Assembly (NCBI RefSeq): GCF_009687885.1
Contig: NZ_BLAF01000033.1
Coordinates: 65,177-116,493, forward strand
Length of the DNA stretch: 51,317 bases
DNA from: Acrocarpospora pleiomorpha
GTDB taxonomy: Bacteria; Actinomycetota; Actinomycetes; Streptosporangiales; Streptosporangiaceae
Direction: 5' to 3'
The notes below the pieces were generated by a model that saw only the letters and a program-made list of their open reading frames with translations, ran no database searches and was not told the origin of the DNA. The first letter of the stretch is position 1. Every line of letters starts with the position of its first letter. Below are positions 33,403 to 42,221 of the stretch, piece by piece. A program made the position numbers and the translations under genes.

Positions 33403-34698
33403 CTAGTCCACCAGCTGCTTCCAGCGGTCGACCCACTGCGCGTAGTCAGTGCATTCCCCGTCCCGGCCCGGGCAATCCTTTGCCGGGTAATCGGCAAAGG
33501 AAACCCCTTTGAACGCCCGCGACGTGCCGACCCCGTAGAGGCCGCAGACGCGCTCGGCCCGTTCTCGCACCGCGGGTTCCACATCCTTGGGCGCCGCCTC
33601 GCACACCTCGGCGTTGGCCGGCGCCATGCCGGTCCACGCGACCGCCTTACGCTGGACCTCCGCCGAGGTCACCCAGCTCAGCCACTGGTAGGCGCATTCC
33701 GGGTGCGCCGCCTCCGCCGACACCTGCCACGAATCCACCTGCCCGGTGACCCGCGCCTCCGCGACCGCCCTGACCGGCCTCCCGGCCCGATCCAGCACAT
33801 CCAGCAGGTACGGCGTGCCCTGCCCGAACCGCGCCGACCCCGCCGCGAACCCGGTGACCACCTGCAGCGGATCCCGCCAGTACACGCGCTCCGCCTCCTT
33901 CTCCAGCAGCCCCACCGCAGCGTCGAGCTGCTCGGCGGTCAACGCGAACGGATGCTCGACCCCCTGCCGGAGCGCCGCGTCCGCGATGCTCAACGGCGTG
34001 TCCCTGACGAACACCGGACCCGCGTCCGCGTACATCGCCTCGGCTTCCCGCGGCCGCACCTTGCTGCTGTCATAAAGCAGGACATTCTTCTCCCACAGGT
34101 ACGGCACGCCGTGCCCGCCCGCCGCCTCACGCAGCCGTTTGGGGATGTCCTGGTAGCCCTCCACCCGATCGGTGTCGATCTCCGCCACCCGCTGCTCGGC
34201 GACCAGACGCCCGGCCAGGTCGGGCGGGCCCGCGATCACGTCGAACGCGTCAGGATCGAGGGTCTCGCTCTGGTCGACGGCCGGGTCGTAGGCGAACGGC
34301 AGGTAGTTGACCTTGCAACCGCTGGCCGCCTCGAACCCGCCGACCCAGTTGACCTGCGGATCGGTGCCGCCCCACTCCACGTGACCGCGCGGCGCGAGCA
34401 CGACGAGCGCGCCTTCACCGGTGCCGGCGGGACTGGGACTCGGGCTTGGACTGGGGCTTGAGGTGTGCGAAGGGCTGGCGGCTTTGGGCGATTTGCTGGG
34501 CGATGCGCTCTCCCCCGCGCCTTCCGCGGAGCCGCCCACCGCCGCGCCCGGCAACGCCGGCTTCACCGCCCCGGAGCCCGGCAACGCCGAGCCTCCCGTC
34601 GAGGCCGACATCGTTGAGCCTGCCGCATGGCCGCAGCCCACGGTGAGCAGTACTGACGCGACGGCCGCCGCGACGACCATCGGGCGCGCGATCGGCAC
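33403..34698 (-). CDS. Extracellular solute-binding lipoprotein, PotD-like
   Basis: 431 aa from GTG 34698, with GGGGAGGGGA a few bases upstream. The lipoprotein signal ends at TVGC (Cys22). A Ser/Pro/Ala linker (SPSPSPSPSPAGTG) of about 90 residues leads to the binding domain: GHVEWGGTDPQVNWVGGFEA, YLPFAYDPAVDQ, DVIAGPPDLAGRL, GVPYLWEKNVLLYDSS and PECAYQWLSWVTSAEVQRK. This fold is that of periplasmic-type polyamine or iron-binding proteins. The usual ABC permease and ATPase genes are not adjacent, so it may be an orphan receptor or share a transporter. Two late Cys pairs (EVCEAA/RVCGL, DCPGRDGECT) suggest disulfides. Confidence 0.86.
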   Translation of the reverse strand: MPIARPMVVAAAVASVLLTVGCGHAAGSTMSASTGGSALPGSGAVKPALPGAAVGGSAEGAGESASPSKSPKAASPSHTSSPSPSPSPSPAGTGEGALVVLAPRGHVEWGGTDPQVNWVGGFEAASGCKVNYLPFAYDPAVDQSETLDPDAFDVIAGPPDLAGRLVAEQRVAEIDTDRVEGYQDIPKRLREAAGGHGVPYLWEKNVLLYDSSKVRPREAEAMYADAGPVFVRDTPLSIADAALRQGVEHPFALTAEQLDAAVGLLEKEAERVYWRDPLQVVTGFAAGSARFGQGTPYLLDVLDRAGRPVRAVAEARVTGQVDSWQVSAEAAHPECAYQWLSWVTSAEVQRKAVAWTGMAPANAEVCEAAPKDVEPAVRERAERVCGLYGVGTSRAFKGVSFADYPAKDCPGRDGECTDYAQWVDRWKQLVD

Positions 34699-34798
34699 GG
34701 CTCCCCTCCCCTGAGCTAGACGCCCCGAGCCTACTCGGCACACCGGGGCCCAGAAACCGAGCGGCGGATTGTCGGAGGCCCTGCGTACAGTCATGGGC

Positions 34799-36226
34799 AT
34801 GACCGCCCAGCTCCCCCCGCCCTCGCTCGCCCACGACCCGGAGCCCGGCTCTCCCGGCCGCAAGGCGATGGCCGTCCTCGTGCTGGCCTGTATGGGGCAG
34901 TTCGTGGGGGTTCTGGACGTATCGATTGTGAATGTGGCGCTTCCCGCCATGGCTACCGAGCTGAACCTCACGCCCACCGGCCTGCAGTGGGTCGTCAACG
35001 CCTACGTGCTGGCCTTCGCCGGTCTGCTGCTGCTCGGCGGCCGGGCCTCCGACATCTACGGGGAGCGGCGCGTCTTCGTCGTGGGCGCGTCCCTGTTCAC
35101 GCTGGCCAGCCTGCTGGGCGGGATCGCCACCACGCCCACCCAGCTGATCGTCGCCAGGGCCGTCCAGGGTCTGGGCGCGGCCGTCCTCGCCCCGACCACG
35201 CTGACCATCCTGACGACCACGTTCGCCAAAGGCCCGCGCCAGACGAAGGCGATCGCCAGCTGGACCGCCGTCGGCGCGGCGGGCGGCGCTGCCGGAGGCA
35301 CGCTGGGCGGCCTGCTCACCGAGTACCTCTCCTGGCGCTGGATCCTGCTGATCAACGTCCCGATCGGCATCGCGCTGGTGACCACCGCGCTGATCGTGAT
35401 CACCCGCTCGCACTACGGGCGGGAGCGGCGCCTGGACGTGCTCGGCACGATCCTGGTCACCGCCGGGCTCACCGCGCTGGCATACGGCACGGTGCAGACG
35501 CACGAGCACGGCTGGGTGTCGGCTGCGGTGCTCGTGCCGCTGGGGGCGGGCGTGCTGAGCCTGGCGGCCTTCCTGCTGGTGCAGTCGCGAGCGACCCAGC
35601 CGCTGGTGCCGCTCGGCCTGCTCCGGAACCGCCTGGTGGCCGGAAGCAGCCTGGCCATGTTCCTGACGGGCGCGATCTTCCTGTCGATGTGGTACTTCCT
35701 GTCCCTGCACATGCAGAACGAGCTGGACTACACCCCCCTGCAGGCCGGCGTCGGCTTCCTCCCCCACGCCCTGACGCTGATCGCCGCCTCCCGCGCCGCT
35801 CCCTGGTTCTTACGCCGCATGGGAAACCGCACGCTGATCGTCGCCGGGGCACTGGTCGGCCTGGCGGGCATGGTCTGGCAGGCCCAGATGGCCGACGGCT
35901 ACGTCACCGGCATCCTGATCCCAGGCCTCCTGATGTGCGCGGGCCAGGGCGTGTCGTTGACGCCCATCACTCTCGTCGGCACAGCCGGAATCGACCGCTC
36001 CGACTCCGGCCTGGTCTCCGGCCTCCTCACCGCCGCCCGCACGGTCGGCGGCTCTCTCGGCCTCGCGGCCCTCGCCACGGTGGCCGCCGCCCAGGCGACC
36101 CCGGTCCAGGGCTCAAGCGCCGCGTTCCTGGTGGGGGCGGGCCTGATGGCGATCACCGTCGCCGTGGTGCTCCTCGTCCTCCCCCGAGGAGCCGGCCACT
36201 CCCCGGCTCCCGAACCAGGACTATGA
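34799..36226 (+). CDS. MFS drug-efflux transporter (DHA2, 14-TM type)
   Basis: 475 aa from ATG 34799. TACAGT ends 7 nt before it, suggesting a leaderless mRNA; ATG 34793 is in frame too. The hydrophobic pattern fits 14 helices. Motifs: VLDVSIVNVALPAM in helix 1 (motif D1), GGRASDIYGERRVFV (motif A), ARAVQGLGAAVLAPTTLTIL (motif B) and GGAAGGTLGGLLTEYLSWRW (motif C of drug antiporters). It probably exports hydrophobic or cationic compounds by proton exchange. It diverges from the lipoprotein gene (100 bp). Confidence 0.92.
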   Translation: MTAQLPPPSLAHDPEPGSPGRKAMAVLVLACMGQFVGVLDVSIVNVALPAMATELNLTPTGLQWVVNAYVLAFAGLLLLGGRASDIYGERRVFVVGASLFTLASLLGGIATTPTQLIVARAVQGLGAAVLAPTTLTILTTTFAKGPRQTKAIASWTAVGAAGGAAGGTLGGLLTEYLSWRWILLINVPIGIALVTTALIVITRSHYGRERRLDVLGTILVTAGLTALAYGTVQTHEHGWVSAAVLVPLGAGVLSLAAFLLVQSRATQPLVPLGLLRNRLVAGSSLAMFLTGAIFLSMWYFLSLHMQNELDYTPLQAGVGFLPHALTLIAASRAAPWFLRRMGNRTLIVAGALVGLAGMVWQAQMADGYVTGILIPGLLMCAGQGVSLTPITLVGTAGIDRSDSGLVSGLLTAARTVGGSLGLAALATVAAAQATPVQGSSAAFLVGAGLMAITVAVVLLVLPRGAGHSPAPEPGL

Positions 36227-36240
36227 GCCCAGGACTAGAC

Positions 36241-36337
36241 CTACTGGTCGGCCAAAGCGTCGACCTGCTCGGCGGTTGTCGGGAAGGCCAGGTTGACCCC
36301 GCCATGCGAGGTCCAACCTGCCGGACGTGATGGCCTT
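36241..36337 (-). pseudogene. Remnant of a second mmsA 3' end
   Basis: Read on the minus strand this 97-bp piece repeats the end of the adjacent mmsA: KAITSGRLDL, then after a one- or two-base loss HGGVNLAFPTT. It continues AEQVDALADQ to a TAG at 36241. The intact gene ends KVITSRWLDPSHGGVNLGFP. Aligned bases are about 80 % identical. It is the tail of another dehydrogenase copy, not of any intact gene here. Confidence 0.75.
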
Positions 36338-37813
36338 TCAGCGGTTTGTCGGGAAGCCCAGGTTGACCCCGCCGTGGGACGGGTCGAGCCAGCGGGAGGT
36401 GATGACCTTTCCCCGGGTGTAGAAGTGCACGCCTTCGACGCCGTGCACGTGGGTGTCGCCGAACAGGGATGCCTTCCAGCCGCCGAAGCTGTAGAAAGCC
36501 ATCGGAACCGGGATCGGCACGTTGACGCCGACCATGCCGACCTCGACCTCGTTCTGGAAGCGCCGGGCGGCGCCGCCGTCGTTGGTGAAGATGGCGGTGC
36601 CGTTGCCGTACTCGCCGGTGTTGATGAGGTTCAGGCCCTCCTCATAGGAGGAGACCCGGACGATCGACAGCACCGGCCCGAAGATCTCCTCGCGGTGCAC
36701 CCGGGAGTTCGCCGGGACGTGGTCGAGCACGGTCGGGCCGAGCCAGAACCCGTCCCCGTCCGGCAGGTTCTCGCGGCCGTCCACGACGAGCTTGCCCTCG
36801 CCGAGGTCCAGGTAGGAGGCGACCTTGTCGCGGTGCTCGCGGGTGACCAGGGCGCCCATCTCGGAGGCGGGGTCGTCGCCGGGGCCGATCCTGATGGCCC
36901 GGGTGCGCTCGGCGATCTTCTCGACCAGCTGGTCCCCGATGGGGTCCACGGCGAGCACGACCGAGATGGCCATGCAGCGTTCGCCGGCGGAGCCGAATCC
37001 GGCGGAGACGGCCGAGTCGGCGACCAGGTCCAGGTCGGCGTCGGGGAGGACGAGCATGTGGTTCTTCGCGCCGCCCAGAGCTTGGACTCGTTTGCCGTGG
37101 GCGGTGCCGGTCTCGTAGACGTACCGGGCGATGGGGGTGGAGCCGACGAAGCTGACCGCCTTGACGTCCGGGTGGGAGAGCAGCCGGTCGACGGCGACCT
37201 TGTCGCCCTGCACGACGTTGAAGACGCCGTCGGGCAGGCCCGCCCGCCGCCACAGGTCGGCGATCAGCAGGGACGCCGAAGGGTCCTTCTCCGACGGTTT
37301 CAGCACGAAGGTGTTGCCGCAGGCCAGCGCGACCGGGAACATCCACATCGGCACCATGGCGGGGAAGTTGAACGGGGTGATCCCGGCCACCACGCCGAGC
37401 GGCTGGCGGATGCTGAAGGAGTCCACGTTGGTGGAGACGTTCTCCGAGAAGCCGCCCTTGAGCAGGTGCGGGATGCCACAGGCGAACTCCACCACCTCCT
37501 GGCCGCGGGAGACCTCGCCTAGCGCGTCGGAGTGCACCTTGCCGTGCTCGGCGCTGATCAGCGCCGCGATCTCGTCCTTGTGCGCCGCCAGGAGCTCGCG
37601 GAACCGGAACAGGACCTGGGCGCGCTTGACCAGGGAGGCGTCCCGCCAGGCGGGAAAGGCCCGGGCGGCGGCGGCGACGGCCTCGTCCACCTGGGCGACG
37701 TCGGCCAGGAACACCCGGCCGGTCTCCGCGCCGGTGGCCGGATTGAAGATCGGAGCGGTGCGCTCAGGGGTGCCTGCGGGTGCGCCGTCGATCCAGTGGG
37801 TCACATGCTTCAC
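36338..37813 (-). CDS. mmsA: CoA-acylating methylmalonate-semialdehyde dehydrogenase
   Basis: 491 aa from ATG 37813. It oxidises methylmalonate or malonate semialdehyde to propionyl- or acetyl-CoA. Motifs: ITPFNFPAMVPMWMFP, VLKPSEKDP, FVGSTPIARYVYE, the family-specific QALGGAKNHM in place of the usual catalytic-Glu motif, catalytic Cys in GSAGERCMAIS (about 280), and FGGWKASLFGDTHVHG. Its ATG overlaps the TGA of the preceding aminotransferase (ATGA, 37810-37813), so the two are translationally coupled. A duplicated, decayed tail follows it directly. Confidence 0.95.
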   Translation of the reverse strand: MKHVTHWIDGAPAGTPERTAPIFNPATGAETGRVFLADVAQVDEAVAAAARAFPAWRDASLVKRAQVLFRFRELLAAHKDEIAALISAEHGKVHSDALGEVSRGQEVVEFACGIPHLLKGGFSENVSTNVDSFSIRQPLGVVAGITPFNFPAMVPMWMFPVALACGNTFVLKPSEKDPSASLLIADLWRRAGLPDGVFNVVQGDKVAVDRLLSHPDVKAVSFVGSTPIARYVYETGTAHGKRVQALGGAKNHMLVLPDADLDLVADSAVSAGFGSAGERCMAISVVLAVDPIGDQLVEKIAERTRAIRIGPGDDPASEMGALVTREHRDKVASYLDLGEGKLVVDGRENLPDGDGFWLGPTVLDHVPANSRVHREEIFGPVLSIVRVSSYEEGLNLINTGEYGNGTAIFTNDGGAARRFQNEVEVGMVGVNVPIPVPMAFYSFGGWKASLFGDTHVHGVEGVHFYTRGKVITSRWLDPSHGGVNLGFPTNR

Positions 37814-39093
37814 GAGATGTTCTCCAGGGCGGTCACCAGGATGGCGAGGCCTTCGCGGGCCTCGTCCTCGGTGAGGGTGAGCGGCGGGGCCATCCGCATG
37901 GCGTGGCCGTACAGGCCGCCCTTGCCGGCCAGCAGGCCGAGGCTTCTGGTCTCCTCCATGTAGCGGGCGGCCAGAGCGGGCGCGGGCGCGCCGGTCTCGG
38001 GGTCGACGAGTTCGATGGCGAACATGAGGCCCTTGCCGCGGACGTCGCCGACGATCGGGAAGCGGGGAGCCGCCGCGCGCAGGCCGTCCAGGATGATCGC
38101 GCCGGTCCTGGCCGCGTTGGCCTGCAGGTCGTGGCTGAGCACGAAGTCGAGGGTGGCGTTGGCGGCGGCCATCGCGATCGGGTTGCCGCCAAAAGTGGCC
38201 AGACCGACCGCGTGCGGCGCGTCCATCAGATCGCCGCGCGCCACGACGCCGCCGACCGCGAATCCGTTGCCGAGACCCTTGGCGAAGGTCATCATGTCCG
38301 GCGTGACCCCGTGATTCTGAATCCCGAAAAATGCCGATCCGGTGCGGCCCCAGCCGGTCTGCACCTCATCGGAGATGAACAGGATGCCCTCGGCGGCGAG
38401 CACCTCCTGGTAGGCGGCGAACAACCCGTCGGGGGCCATCGTGAACCCGCCCACCCCCTGGATCGGCTCGGCGATCAGCGCGGCCACGTCGCCCGCGACC
38501 GCGGTGGCGAGCACGTGCCGCAGGTCGTCCACGCAGGCGGCGATGTAGCCGGCGTCCGACAGCCCCTTGAACTGGGTCAGGTGCCGGTCCGCGCCGTGCA
38601 GGAAGTGCACGTTGAGCGGGGAGAGCGAGTTGTTCTTCCAGCTCCGGTTGGACGTCACGGAGATGGCGCCGAACGAGCGGCCGTGGTAGCTCTGCCGCAT
38701 CGCCAGGACCTGGTCGGACTTGCGGGCGTAGGTGGCCAGCAGCAGGGCGGTCTCGTTGGCCTCGGTGCCGGAGTTGGTGAAGAACACCTTGGCGTCCGGG
38801 ATGCCGGACAGCCGGGCGATCTTCTCCGCGAGCTCGATCTGCCCGCGGAGAAGGTAGACCGTGGAGGTGTGCACGACGCCGGTGGCCAGCTGCCGCTCCA
38901 CCGCCTCCCTGACCTCGGCCACGTCGTACCCGATCATGTTCGTCAGGATGCCCGCGAAGAAGTCGAGGTAGCTCTTCCCGGTGGCGTCGACGACGCGGTT
39001 TCCTTTGCCGCTGACGATCTCGATGGGGTCCTGGTAGTACAGGGCGAGCCAGTTGGGCATCACCGCACGATGGCGAGCAAGAAGGTCCGACAT
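37810..39093 (-). CDS. Class III aminotransferase (beta-alanine/pyruvate type)
   Basis: 427 aa from ATG 39093; GGAGGT lies immediately before it, unusually close, so ATG 39060 (MPNWLALYYQDPIEIV) is an alternative. PLP enzyme motifs: FFTNSGTEANETA, RQSYHGRSFG, AEPIQGVGGF, FISDEVQTGWGRTG and PLP Lys in TFAKGLGNGF (about 271). Coupled upstream of mmsA, it most likely transaminates beta-alanine (or 3-aminoisobutyrate) to the semialdehyde that MmsA uses, as in reductive pyrimidine degradation. It is cytoplasmic. Confidence 0.93.
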   Translation of the reverse strand: MSDLLARHRAVMPNWLALYYQDPIEIVSGKGNRVVDATGKSYLDFFAGILTNMIGYDVAEVREAVERQLATGVVHTSTVYLLRGQIELAEKIARLSGIPDAKVFFTNSGTEANETALLLATYARKSDQVLAMRQSYHGRSFGAISVTSNRSWKNNSLSPLNVHFLHGADRHLTQFKGLSDAGYIAACVDDLRHVLATAVAGDVAALIAEPIQGVGGFTMAPDGLFAAYQEVLAAEGILFISDEVQTGWGRTGSAFFGIQNHGVTPDMMTFAKGLGNGFAVGGVVARGDLMDAPHAVGLATFGGNPIAMAAANATLDFVLSHDLQANAARTGAIILDGLRAAAPRFPIVGDVRGKGLMFAIELVDPETGAPAPALAARYMEETRSLGLLAGKGGLYGHAMRMAPPLTLTEDEAREGLAILVTALENIS

Positions 39094-39133
39094 ACCTCCG
39101 AGTATCCCGGCTGGCCCTGGCCCCTCCCACCAA

Positions 39134-40609
39134 TCAATGTGTCGGGATAGGCGAAACTTCCGTTACACGTTGACGGGGAAGGACAGCCAGCGCGACGATC
39201 GCGGCGGCGATCGCGAAGCCGAGGCCGACCAGCGATCCCACCGACATCGCCGACAGGAACGCCTCCTTGCCCGCGTCGACCAGCACCGGGTCGCCGCTGT
39301 CCAGGGCCGCGTTCACCGACGCGCGGGCGGCGTCCGGAGCCGACTCCGGCATCGAGGAGGTGTACGCGCCGGACAGCACGCTGCCGAGAATGGCGATCGA
39401 CAATGCGATGCCGACCTGCTGCACGGTGTCGTTGAGCGCGGACCCGACGCCCGCGTGCTCCGGCGGCACCGCGCCCATCAGCGCCGTGTACGCCGCCGGA
39501 CCGGCCAGGCCACCGCCCACACCCATCACGATCAGGCTGACCACCAGCAGCAGGTACCCATCGGAGCTGTCCAGCGTGGACAGCAGCCCGAACGCGCCCG
39601 CGATGACGGCCAGGCCCAGGGTGATGAGCGTCCGGTTGCTGACCTTCTTGCCCAGCCCCGCGCCGACCCCGTTGAAGATCATCGCCGCCACCACGTACGG
39701 CAGCAGCGCGATCCCGGCCTGCAACGGCTCGTACCCGAGCACGAACTGCAGATACTGCGTGAGCGCCAGCATCAGCGCCCCCGAGCCGAAGGCCAGCAGC
39801 ACGATCGACGCGCAGGCGCCACTGAACGCCCGGTCCTTGAACAGCCCCAGCGGCAACATCGGGTGCTCGGTCCTGCGCTCCCACAGCACGAAGCCGCCCA
39901 GCCCGAGCACGGCCGCCGCGACCAGGCCGAGGTTCCAGCCGTCCGCGGGGAATGTGATGACCGCCCAGACGAGGGAGCTCATCCCGATGATCGAGAGCAC
40001 CACGCCGACCGGGTCCAGGCCCCGGCTCGACCCGTACGTCTCCGGCATCAGCGTCACGGCGGCGATGACGGCCACGATCGCGATCGGCACGTTCATCAGG
40101 AAGACCGAACCCCAGTAGAAGTGCTGCAGCAGCACCCCGCCCAGCGTGGGCCCGGCGATCACACCGATCATGGCCACCGAGCTCCACGCGGCGATGGCCT
40201 TGCGGCGTTCGTCCTCGTCGAAGACGGTGATCAGGATCGACAACGTGGACGGCATCAGCACCGAGCCGCCGACGCCCATCAGCGCGCGGGCGGCGATCAG
40301 CTGCCAGGGTTCGGTCGCCAGCGTGGCCAGCCCGGAGGCCAGGCCGAAGATGATCAGGCCGATGATGAGGGCGCGGCGTCTGCCGTACCGGTCGGAGAGG
40401 GAGCCGACGGTGAGCACCAGACCGGCGAAGACCAGGACGTAGGAGTCCAGGATCCACTGGATGTCGGCGGGGGTGGCGCCCAGGTCGCGCATGAGCGCGG
40501 GGATCGCCAGGTTGAGCACCGTGCTGTCCACGACGAGGACGAGCACGGTGAGGCAGAGAACGAGGAGAATCCACCAACGACGGGGATCTCGTACAGTGTT
40601 CGAGGTCAC
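39134..40609 (-). CDS. MFS drug-efflux transporter (EmrB/QacA-like)
   Basis: 491 aa from GTG 40609 (VTSNTVRDPRRWWILLVLC); the frame is open to 40669 but that part is operator DNA. TACAGT (40621-40616) ends 6 nt before this GTG, suggesting a leaderless start. Fourteen hydrophobic segments are expected. Motifs: VVDSTVLNLAIPAL, GSLSDRYGRRRALI (motif A), AARALMGVGGSVLMPSTLSI and GVIAGPTLGGVLLQHFYWGS (motif C). It diverges from a TetR gene and its start codon lies inside one of three shared operators, so repression by that TetR is very likely. Confidence 0.93.
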   Translation of the reverse strand: MTSNTVRDPRRWWILLVLCLTVLVLVVDSTVLNLAIPALMRDLGATPADIQWILDSYVLVFAGLVLTVGSLSDRYGRRRALIIGLIIFGLASGLATLATEPWQLIAARALMGVGGSVLMPSTLSILITVFDEDERRKAIAAWSSVAMIGVIAGPTLGGVLLQHFYWGSVFLMNVPIAIVAVIAAVTLMPETYGSSRGLDPVGVVLSIIGMSSLVWAVITFPADGWNLGLVAAAVLGLGGFVLWERRTEHPMLPLGLFKDRAFSGACASIVLLAFGSGALMLALTQYLQFVLGYEPLQAGIALLPYVVAAMIFNGVGAGLGKKVSNRTLITLGLAVIAGAFGLLSTLDSSDGYLLLVVSLIVMGVGGGLAGPAAYTALMGAVPPEHAGVGSALNDTVQQVGIALSIAILGSVLSGAYTSSMPESAPDAARASVNAALDSGDPVLVDAGKEAFLSAMSVGSLVGLGFAIAAAIVALAVLPRQRVTEVSPIPTH

Positions 40610-40646
40610 TCGCACACTGTACGACAGTTCTCGTACAGTGTGCGAG
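40588..40646. promoter_or_regulatory. Three phased 17-bp palindromic operators
   Basis: CTCGTACAGTGTTCGAG (40588-40604), CTCGCACACTGTACGAC (40609-40625, inverted) and CTCGTACAGTGTGCGAG (40630-40646). Consensus is CTCGyACAsTGTrCGAG. Their centres are at 40596, 40617 and 40638, i.e. 21 bp apart each time. They cover the divergent MFS/TetR promoters and the MFS start codon. Confidence 0.88.
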
Positions 40647-40659
40647 AGAATATCGTGGG

Positions 40660-41442
40660 GTGGTGGCACCCAAGAAGTTCACCTCGGTCTGGATGCGGGA
40701 ACCGCGTGGTCAGCGCGAGCGCGGGCTCACCCGGGACCAGATCGTCAAGGCCGCCATGGAACTGCTCGACGCCGAAGGGCTCGACGCGCTGAGCATGCGC
40801 AAGCTGGGCGCGAAGCTGGGCTCGGGGGCCACGAGCGTCTACTGGCACGTGGCGAATAAGGACGAACTCCTCGAACTCGCCATGGACGGCGCGTATGCGG
40901 ATGTGGTGCTGCACCCGGGGCGATCCTGGCGGGAGACGGCCAGCGATTTCTCCTATGGCCTGCGTGGGGCGATCTTGCACCATCTCTGGCTGGCCTCGCT
41001 GATCGGCGTGGTGCCCAGCCTGGGGCCGCAGGCGCTGCGCTGTTCGGCCATGCTGGTGGACGCGTTCGATCGGGGCGGGTTCAGGGGCATGGACGTCGAC
41101 TTCGCGGTGGCGGCCGTCTTGTCGTACACGCTGGGGGCGACCCTGCCGGAAGCCTCCTGGCGTAGCGCGGCCATCAGGACGGACTCCACCGAGGGGGAGC
41201 AGGTGGAGGCGCTCGGGCCGGTGATCGACAGGGTCGCGGCCGAACATCCGGCGCTGCACGCGCGTTACCAGAGTTACCACGCCCGCGACTACGACCCGGC
41301 GCTCGCCAGGAAGATCGGTTTCGACTACGGCCTGGTGGCCATGCTCGACGGTCTCGCCGAACGCCTGCGCCAGGCGGGATCCCGTGAGGCCCAGGCCAGC
41401 CCGGCCAGCGCCACGGAGAGCACCACCGACCAGCGCAGGTGA
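40660..41442 (+). CDS. TetR/AcrR regulator of the divergent efflux gene
   Basis: 260 aa from GTG 40660 (GTG 40663 next). No ribosome-binding site is evident, but GAATAT (about 40648-40653) lies 7 nt upstream, so a leaderless mRNA is plausible. The helix-turn-helix spans about 25-70 (IVKAAMELLDAEGLDALSMR, KLGSGATSVYWHVANKDELL). The C-terminal part, LHHLWLASLIGVVPSLGPQA and later, matches the TetR_C (PF02909-type) ligand domain. It should bind the three operators upstream and respond to a pump substrate. Confidence 0.92.
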   Translation: MVAPKKFTSVWMREPRGQRERGLTRDQIVKAAMELLDAEGLDALSMRKLGAKLGSGATSVYWHVANKDELLELAMDGAYADVVLHPGRSWRETASDFSYGLRGAILHHLWLASLIGVVPSLGPQALRCSAMLVDAFDRGGFRGMDVDFAVAAVLSYTLGATLPEASWRSAAIRTDSTEGEQVEALGPVIDRVAAEHPALHARYQSYHARDYDPALARKIGFDYGLVAMLDGLAERLRQAGSREAQASPASATESTTDQRR

Positions 41443-41640
41443 GCCATCGCCCAGCCGGTGGTCTGGAGGCCCCACGGCAGCCAGCGCGCCGACGCGACCC
41501 CGAGCAGCCCCGCCCCCAGCACGCACAGCGGCCCCAACGCCAGCTCGAAAACGGTGGGAAACCGCTCCAGCAAAACAGGCGCTCGGCCGCCGGATCGCGC
41601 CCCAGCAGCCGCAGCGTGCCGGAATCGGCGGCGGCGGAGT
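41384..41640 (-). pseudogene. Fragment of a membrane-protein gene
   Basis: The minus strand below 41573 reads LLERFPTVFELALGPLCVLG, then TTGWAMAHLRWSVVLSVALA: two membrane helices with a sensible loop. It then runs antisense into the TetR 3' end. Just upstream, in a different frame (41640-41578), it reads DSGTLRLLGRDPAAERLF. Both look coding-like but are joined only by a frameshift, and no start is seen. I take it as a decayed gene; the family is unknown. Confidence 0.4.
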
Positions 41641-41667
41641 GGTTATTCGGGGGCGGTCGAATACCGG

Positions 41668-42183
41668 CGCACGAACCCGCGCCGCGGCCCGGCGGCGGAC
41701 TTCATCGCCGAACAGGTCGCCAAATATCCCGGCGAGGTAACAATTCTCGCCATTGGCCCGGCAACGAACCTGGCGAAAGCGGTACAAACCCACCCCGACA
41801 TGGTCTCGCTGGTTGAACACGTCGTCTACCCGGGCGGCGAGCAGGAGTTCAACTGGTGGTTCGACCCGAAGGCCGCCCAGATCGCCGCCAACACCCCATT
41901 CCCACACAAGACGGTCGTTTCTATGGATGTCGACTTTCCCCTCCCCAAGGCGGACGCCAGCCCCGCGCTGGGGCACTTCTTCGCCCGCAGCCCGGAACTC
42001 CCCGCCTGGGACGCCATCGCCGCCGCGATCATGCTCGATCCGGCCATCGCCACCGGCCGCGCGAACGTCGGCGTGACCGTCGACAGCGTCGGCACGATGG
42101 ACCTCGGGCCCGGCACGACCTCACTCGTGCTCGCCCTGGACCAGGAACGATTCCGACAAACCCTGCATAGTGTCAGGGATTGA
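41668..42183 (+). pseudogene. Nucleoside hydrolase lacking its N-terminus
   Basis: The frame is clearly the C-terminal part of an inosine-uridine nucleoside hydrolase: GPAADFIAEQVAKYPGEVTI, AIGPATNLAKAVQTHPDMVS, FNWWFDPKAAQIA (metal/ribose-site Asn-Asp region) and LPAWDAIAAAIMLDP (the late catalytic Asp). The N-terminal 100 or so residues, including the DxDxxxDD calcium site, are absent. The upstream bases (41458-41660) read as unrelated, Arg/Pro-rich nonsense in this frame. Without the calcium site it cannot be active. It lies 38 bp before a PucR regulator, suggesting an ancestral nucleoside-use locus. Confidence 0.8.
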
Positions 42184-42221
42184 TGTCTCATACTTACACC
42201 CTGATCCGGTAGCCTCGCTGC

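Noticed and set aside
36293..39150. Long plus-strand frames opposite mmsA and the aminotransferase
   Set aside because: Antisense shadows of two well-conserved minus-strand enzymes.
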